Below are positions 62,980-64,000 of a DNA stretch of 64,000 nt, piece by piece. Source of the stretch: Pseudomonas lurida (GTDB taxonomy: Bacteria > Pseudomonadota > Gammaproteobacteria > Pseudomonadales > Pseudomonadaceae). Position 1 is the first letter of the stretch, and the number at the start of each line of letters is the position of its first letter. A model generated the notes under the pieces. That model was not told the DNA's origin, ran no database searches, and saw only the letters and a list, made by a program, of their open reading frames with translations. The stretch covers positions 5,749,501-5,813,500 of the forward strand of contig NZ_PDJB01000001.1 of assembly GCF_002563895.1 (NCBI RefSeq). The letters are read 5' to 3'. Made by a program: the position numbers and the translations under genes.

Positions 62980-64000
62980 TTGCGCTCGACCGAAGTTGTG
63001 ATCATTGGCGCCGGCGCCGCAGGCTTGATGTGCGCGCTGACCGCCGCCGGGCGCGGGCGCAAGGTGATGTTGATCGACCATGCCAACAAGGCCGGCAAGA
63101 AGATCCTGATGTCCGGCGGTGGCCGTTGCAACTTCACCAATATGTACACCGAGCCGGCCAACTTCCTCTCGCACAATGCACACTTCTGCAAATCCGCCCT
63201 GGCGCGCTACACCCAGTGGGACTTTATCGGGTTGGTGGCCAAGCACGGCGTGCCGTACCACGAGAAGAAACTCGGCCAGTTGTTCTGCGATAACAAATCC
63301 AGTGACATCCTCGGCATGTTGCTCGACGAGTGCATCCAGACGGGCGTCAGCCTGCACCTGGACACCTCGATTGAGACGATTGCCAAACTCGACAGTGGCT
63401 ACCAGTTGCAGACCACGTTGGGTGAGCTGCGCTGTGAGTCGCTGGTGATCGCCACCGGCGGTTTGTCGATCCCGACCCTGGGCGCCACCGGTTTTGGTTA
63501 CCAGGTGGCCAAGCAATTCGGCCACGAACTGCTGCCGACCCGCGCCGGGCTGGTGCCATTCACCATCACTGACCAACTCAAGGAGTTGTGCGGCGAGCTG
63601 TCCGGCACGTCGGTGGATTGTCTGGTCAGCTGCAATGGCCAGAGCTTTCGCGAGAATATCCTGTTTACCCATCGTGGCCTGAGCGGGCCGGCAATCTTGC
63701 AGATCTCTTCGTACTGGGAAACCGGTGACACCGTGGAGATCAACCTGCTGCCCGACCACGACGCCCCTACCTGGCTGCAACAGCAACAGGCCGAACGCCC
63801 CAACAGCGAGCTGAAAACCCTGCTGGGCGAGATCTTCACCAAGAAGATGGCCAACCTGTTGGCAGAGACCTGGTTCGTGTCCAAACCGATGAAGCAGTAC
63901 ACCCACGCCGAAATTGCCGACATCGCGCAAAAACTCGGCAGCTGGCAACTGGTGCCGGCGGGCACCGAGGGCTATCGCACGGCCGAGGTGACCCTGGGTG
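62980..64000 (+). CDS. NAD(P)/FAD-dependent oxidoreductase, HI0933/YhiN family (3' end outside window)
   Basis: At least 340 residues, still open at the window edge. N-terminal FAD motif EVVIIGAGAAGLMCALTAA, the HI0933-specific GKKILMSGGGRCNFTN, then ATGGLSIPTLGATGFGYQVA and FTHRGLSGPAILQISSYW. Flavoprotein of unknown substrate, sometimes annotated as aminoacetone oxidase. The start is a TTG at 62980, eight bases after GAGG; no ATG fits upstream of the FAD motif. Confidence 0.88.
   Translation, partial: MRSTEVVIIGAGAAGLMCALTAAGRGRKVMLIDHANKAGKKILMSGGGRCNFTNMYTEPANFLSHNAHFCKSALARYTQWDFIGLVAKHGVPYHEKKLGQLFCDNKSSDILGMLLDECIQTGVSLHLDTSIETIAKLDSGYQLQTTLGELRCESLVIATGGLSIPTLGATGFGYQVAKQFGHELLPTRAGLVPFTITDQLKELCGELSGTSVDCLVSCNGQSFRENILFTHRGLSGPAILQISSYWETGDTVEINLLPDHDAPTWLQQQQAERPNSELKTLLGEIFTKKMANLLAETWFVSKPMKQYTHAEIADIAQKLGSWQLVPAGTEGYRTAEVTLG

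Overview
The window is a chromosomal segment of a Pseudomonas, most likely of the P. fluorescens group. The evidence is its high GC content, a gene order that I recognise as the choline/betaine/carnitine region of P. aeruginosa PAO1 (bet, cbc, gbd, cdh, dgc, gbc, sox, fdhA), and many intergenic REP/REPIN palindromes of the type built on GTGGGAGCGGGCTTGCCCGC. I see no phage, insertion sequence, tRNA, rRNA or CRISPR array. Assignments rest on reading motifs and on memory of families, not on database searches.

Layout. 1-3360: the 3' end of a FoxA-like TonB receptor, a FoxB-like PepSY membrane protein, a small membrane protein and a GST. 3547-7589 (minus): creBCD two-component locus and a retropepsin-like 'zinc protease'. 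7763-11199: an acyltransferase, a DUF2780 protein, an ECF sigma factor, its RskA-type anti-sigma factor and a truncated RskA paralogue. 11326-20200 (minus): glyA-soxBDAG-purU-fdhA, converting sarcosine to glycine/serine and disposing of formaldehyde and formyl-THF. 20371-25336: traX-like gene, threonine aldolase, a small ORF, and divergent gbcB/gbcA. 25337-26113: a 777-bp gene-free stretch holding a four-unit repeat array, each unit with a perfect DnaA box. 26114-33915 (minus): dipeptidase homologue, DUF5943, dgcA, dgcB, etfA, etfB (dimethylglycine demethylation). 34135-36297: LprI-like, DUF3010 and an ATPase with an unusual AT-rich promoter. 36366-44050: carnitine module (cdhR, caiX, cdhC, cdhA, cdhB, a gamma-butyrobetaine dioxygenase) and gbdR. 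44560-49392: sdaB and choXWV. 49443-55803: betT and betIBA. 56008-64000: a TldD/PmbA-like pair, a stand-alone rhlA with an MFS exporter, dbpA, and the 5' part of a flavoprotein gene.

How the genes work together. Choline enters by ChoXWV and BetT and is oxidised by BetA and BetB to glycine betaine. Carnitine, bound by CaiX and possibly made in the cell from gamma-butyrobetaine, is turned into glycine betaine by CdhA, CdhC and CdhB. GbcAB removes one methyl group to give dimethylglycine, DgcAB with EtfAB a second to give sarcosine, and SoxBDAG the third to give glycine. GlyA and SdaB carry glycine through serine to pyruvate. FdhA and PurU remove the one-carbon by-products. BetI, GbdR and CdhR are the local regulators. 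A perfect BetI palindrome lies upstream of betI. Pairs of GTCG half-sites 21 bp apart lie upstream of gbcA/gbcB, the dgc operon, cdhR/caiX and choX.

Items most worth a second look are the DnaA-box repeat array at 25379-25985 (a datA-like candidate), the dipeptidase homologue that has lost three of five metal ligands, DgcA with one iron-sulfur cysteine replaced by alanine, the duplicated RskA domain, the possible ATT start of the sigma factor, and the orphan rhlA-exporter pair.
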